From Chloroflexota bacterium (lineage in GTDB: Bacteria > Chloroflexota > Ktedonobacteria > Ktedonobacterales > Ktedonobacteraceae), in NCBI GenBank assembly GCA_902810755.1, contig CADDYT010000224.1, positions 1 to 7,071 of the forward strand: a DNA stretch of 7,071 nucleotides. Direction: 5' to 3'. A program made the position numbers and the translations under genes. Under the pieces are notes generated by a model. It was given only the letters and a program-made list of their open reading frames with translations, was not told where the DNA came from and searched no databases. This document shows, piece after piece, positions 5,769 to 7,071 of this stretch; the stretch's first letter is position 1, and each line of letters opens with the position of its first letter.

Positions 5769-6551
5769 TCAGTGCCCAAAATACACCTGGGCTGGTGTTT
5801 GATAATCCAAGGCTTGATGAAGCCGTTTGTGATTGTAAAAGGTGAAGTACGCGCGCAAGTTGCTCACAGCATCTGCCACACTTTGGTAATCTTTGATGTA
5901 GACCTCCTCATATTTCACACTACGCCACAAGCGCTCGACAAAAATGTTGTCTAACGCCCGTCCTCTGCCATCCCAACTGATGCGAATAGCGGCAGCTTTG
6001 AGCCGGTTCGTAAAGTCGGCACTGGTAAACTGCACCCCCTGATCGGTATTGAAAATCTCTGGCGTGGCTACTTGCAAAGCCCGATCCAAAGCGTCCAGAC
6101 AAAAGTGGGTATCCAGGGTGATGGAGATTTCCCACGACAACACGTAGCGACTGAACCAATCCATAACGGCTATCAGATAGATAAACCCTCGCAGCAGGCG
6201 GATGTAGGTGATATCACAACTCCAGACCTGATTGCAGTGCTGGATGTTTAGGCCTCTGAGCAAATACGGATAGCGCTGCTCAACGGTTCCTGGTACACTG
6301 GTTTTGGGCTTGGGATAGATCGCCTCCAAGCCCATCAGGTGCAGTAATCGCCTCACCCGTTTGCGATCCACTGGGTAGCCTTGCGTGTGCAACCAGGCGG
6401 TCATCTTGCGCGTGCCATAGAAAGGCGTTTTCGTGTATTGCTCATCCAGTAAGCGCATCAGCACCAGATTTTCCTCACTGTCGGGGACCGGCTCGTAGTA
6501 ATAACTGGAGCGAGCTAGACCCAGTAACTCACATTGTTGCACGATACTCAA
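5769..6551 (-). CDS. IS3-family transposase OrfB (DDE catalytic subunit)
   Basis: This 260-residue protein cuts and joins the DNA ends in IS3 copy-out transposition. An HTH-21-like region (residues 20-75, with TPFYGTRKM) precedes an rve-type integrase core. The catalytic triad is complete: D113 in WSCDITYI, D170 in FNTDQGVQF and E206 in DNIFVERLW, with exactly 35 residues between the last two, the family's D-D(35)E spacing. The basic signature RSVKYEEVY follows. The start given is TTG (6551-6549), but the same frame stays open upstream and encodes family-like residues (KRALIEPGHPD) back to the A8 run at 6607-6614. The true protein is therefore probably an OrfA-OrfB fusion made by frameshifting or transcript slippage. 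The catalytic core appears intact. Confidence 0.92.
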   Translation of the reverse strand: MSIVQQCELLGLARSSYYYEPVPDSEENLVLMRLLDEQYTKTPFYGTRKMTAWLHTQGYPVDRKRVRRLLHLMGLEAIYPKPKTSVPGTVEQRYPYLLRGLNIQHCNQVWSCDITYIRLLRGFIYLIAVMDWFSRYVLSWEISITLDTHFCLDALDRALQVATPEIFNTDQGVQFTSADFTNRLKAAAIRISWDGRGRALDNIFVERLWRSVKYEEVYIKDYQSVADAVSNLRAYFTFYNHKRLHQALDYQTPAQVYFGH

Positions 6552-6588
6552 GTCCGGATGCCCTGGCTCAATGAGCGCGCGTTTGGCT

Positions 6589-6879
6589 TCAATGCAGAGC
6601 TCTTGATTTTTTTTCCAACCAGTCCACCTGCACTTTCAGTTGGCCGATTTGTTGGTACAGGCTGGCAATCAGCTCCTCTTGGCTTTTCTGTCGTTCGCTT
6701 GCTCGTGTTGAGAAGAGGCTGGGCAAGCCATCAAGGGCTTGCTTCTTCCATTGGGCAATCTGCGTTGGATGCACTCCATACTCAGCGGCGATTTCATTGG
6801 CTGTTTTGTGTCCCTTAATCGCTTCTAAAGCCACCTTCGTCTTCAGTTCTGCGCTGTATCGCTTGCGTTGACCTACCAC
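6589..6879 (-). CDS. IS3-family transposase OrfA (HTH DNA-binding subunit)
   Basis: This 96-residue protein starts at GTG (6879-6877), 6 nt after AGGAG. It is the DNA-binding and regulatory half of the transposase. A HTH_Tnp_1-type helix-turn-helix lies at residues 8-50 (KTANEIAAEYGVHPTQIAQW), and a leucine-zipper-like coiled coil at about 60-91 (SLYQQIGQLKVQVDWLEKK) would mediate oligomerisation. It ends just past an A8 run (6614-6607) that encodes the Glu-Lys-Lys near the C-terminus. orfB lies in the +1 (equivalently -2) frame relative to orfA, not the usual -1. The two orfs are separated by 37 bp if orfB starts at its TTG. The gene looks complete. Confidence 0.9.
   Translation of the reverse strand: MVGQRKRYSAELKTKVALEAIKGHKTANEIAAEYGVHPTQIAQWKKQALDGLPSLFSTRASERQKSQEELIASLYQQIGQLKVQVDWLEKKSRALH
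6607..6614 (-). promoter_or_regulatory. A8 slippery run joining orfA to the orfB frame
   Basis: On the - strand the run reads GAA AAA AAA TCA in the orfA frame. Loss of one A, or gain of two, in the transcript would join orfA directly to the open orfB frame and give WLEKNQELCIEAKRAL across the junction. A plain -1 ribosomal slip instead reaches a stop (TGA) at about codon 18. It could mark transcriptional slippage, or a one-base change in this copy or in the read. Confidence 0.5.
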
Positions 6880-6931
6880 TGTGTTCTCCTTTTCTTTCCA
6901 CTTCTCGATACAGCTATTTTATCTTATCCTC

Positions 6932-6951
6932 CTGTCCAGTTTTCTGGTTCA
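6932..6951. repeat. Right imperfect terminal inverted repeat of the IS (orfA side)
   Basis: The reverse complement begins TGAACCAG and ends GGACAG, matching the left end at about 13 of 20 positions with one gap. The stretch from here to orfA (6880-6931) holds the orfA ribosome site and an AT-rich segment, but no promoter with good spacing. Confidence 0.6.
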
Positions 6952-6974
6952 TGCCCACTTTCGATGATCGATTG

Positions 6975-6983
6975 TGGTATAAT
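6975..6983 (+). promoter_or_regulatory. Extended -10 promoter next to the IS
   Basis: TGGTATAAT has a perfect TATAAT (6978-6983) preceded by the TGn extension, which can work without a -35 box; none is seen at 6955-6960. A small inverted repeat TCGAT-G-ATCGA (6961-6971) lies just upstream and may be an operator. Transcription would start near 6990, about 54 nt before the ATG at 7044. Confidence 0.55.
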
Positions 6984-7043
6984 GAGAGAAAACACCTGTT
7001 CCAATAACATCTTCTTATTCCACAACCATCGCGAGTACACCCT

Positions 7044-7071
7044 ATGAATCAATTGACTTTACTTTTTCAAC
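7044..7071 (+). CDS. Start of an unidentified + strand gene (partial)
   Basis: An ATG at 7044 begins a frame encoding MNQLTLLFQ before the window ends. No clear Shine-Dalgarno sequence precedes it, but the extended -10 promoter at 6975-6983 is well placed. Nine residues are too few to assign a family, and the start itself is only probable. Confidence 0.35.

Larger units (their letters stand above)
5700..6951 (-). mobile_element. IS3-family insertion sequence
   Basis: The element is about 1.25 kb, typical for IS3, and carries orfA and orfB in that order on the - strand. Its ends are TGGTCCC... on the left (from 5700) and, as reverse complement, TGAACC... on the right (from 6951), fitting the TG...CA ends of the family. 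The 3 bp outside the ends (TGG and TGC) do not match as a target duplication. rpoC sequence borders only the left end, so the element is not a simple recent insertion with both halves of the target retained. The left boundary could be 3 bp further out, since TGG is repeated there. Confidence 0.85.

Overview
This looks like an accessory, IS-bearing stretch of a large bacterial genome. No rRNA, tRNA or CRISPR array is visible. The RNA polymerase beta' fragment lacks the large insertion that E. coli carries in its trigger loop and reads more like the Thermus/Chloroflexota type. A membrane-anchored SARP/BTAD-like regulator and an IS3-family element that has damaged a duplicated housekeeping gene would suit a spore-forming Chloroflexota (Ktedonobacteria-like) genome. 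That assignment is a low-confidence inference from style, not from a marker.

Layout: (1) 1-96, the end of a + strand gene whose last residues carry two AT-hook DNA-binding motifs. (2) 97-323, a good sigma-70-type promoter with an inverted repeat over its -35 box, followed by an untranslated leader. (3) 324-1715, an AT-richer + strand gene for a 463-residue protein of unknown function ending in a HEPN-type RNxxxH motif, followed by a hairpin terminator. (4) 1758-2072, mostly non-coding, with a short, well-ribosome-sited reading frame resembling the start of a decayed tatA. (5) 2073-3830, - strand, a two-pass membrane protein with a cytoplasmic winged helix and BTAD-like helices. (6) 3831-4304, a structured non-coding stretch holding that gene's likely promoter, a perfect palindrome, a + strand intrinsic terminator with no gene in front of it, and a 136-bp inverted-repeat unit. 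(7) 4305-5697, - strand, the C-terminal half of a divergent rpoC, broken at its upstream end. (8) 5700-6951, an IS3-family insertion sequence (orfA and orfB, - strand) abutting the rpoC fragment. (9) 6952-7071, an extended -10 promoter and the first nine codons of a + strand gene.

The genes do not form one pathway. The most notable points are the orphan, divergent rpoC half-gene cut by the IS with no rpoC on the other side, the HEPN-like gene with its own regulated-looking promoter and terminator (a candidate toxin or defence RNase standing alone), the membrane-tethered BTAD regulator, and the unusual frame relation of orfA and orfB in the IS (+1 at an A8 run, not the usual -1).
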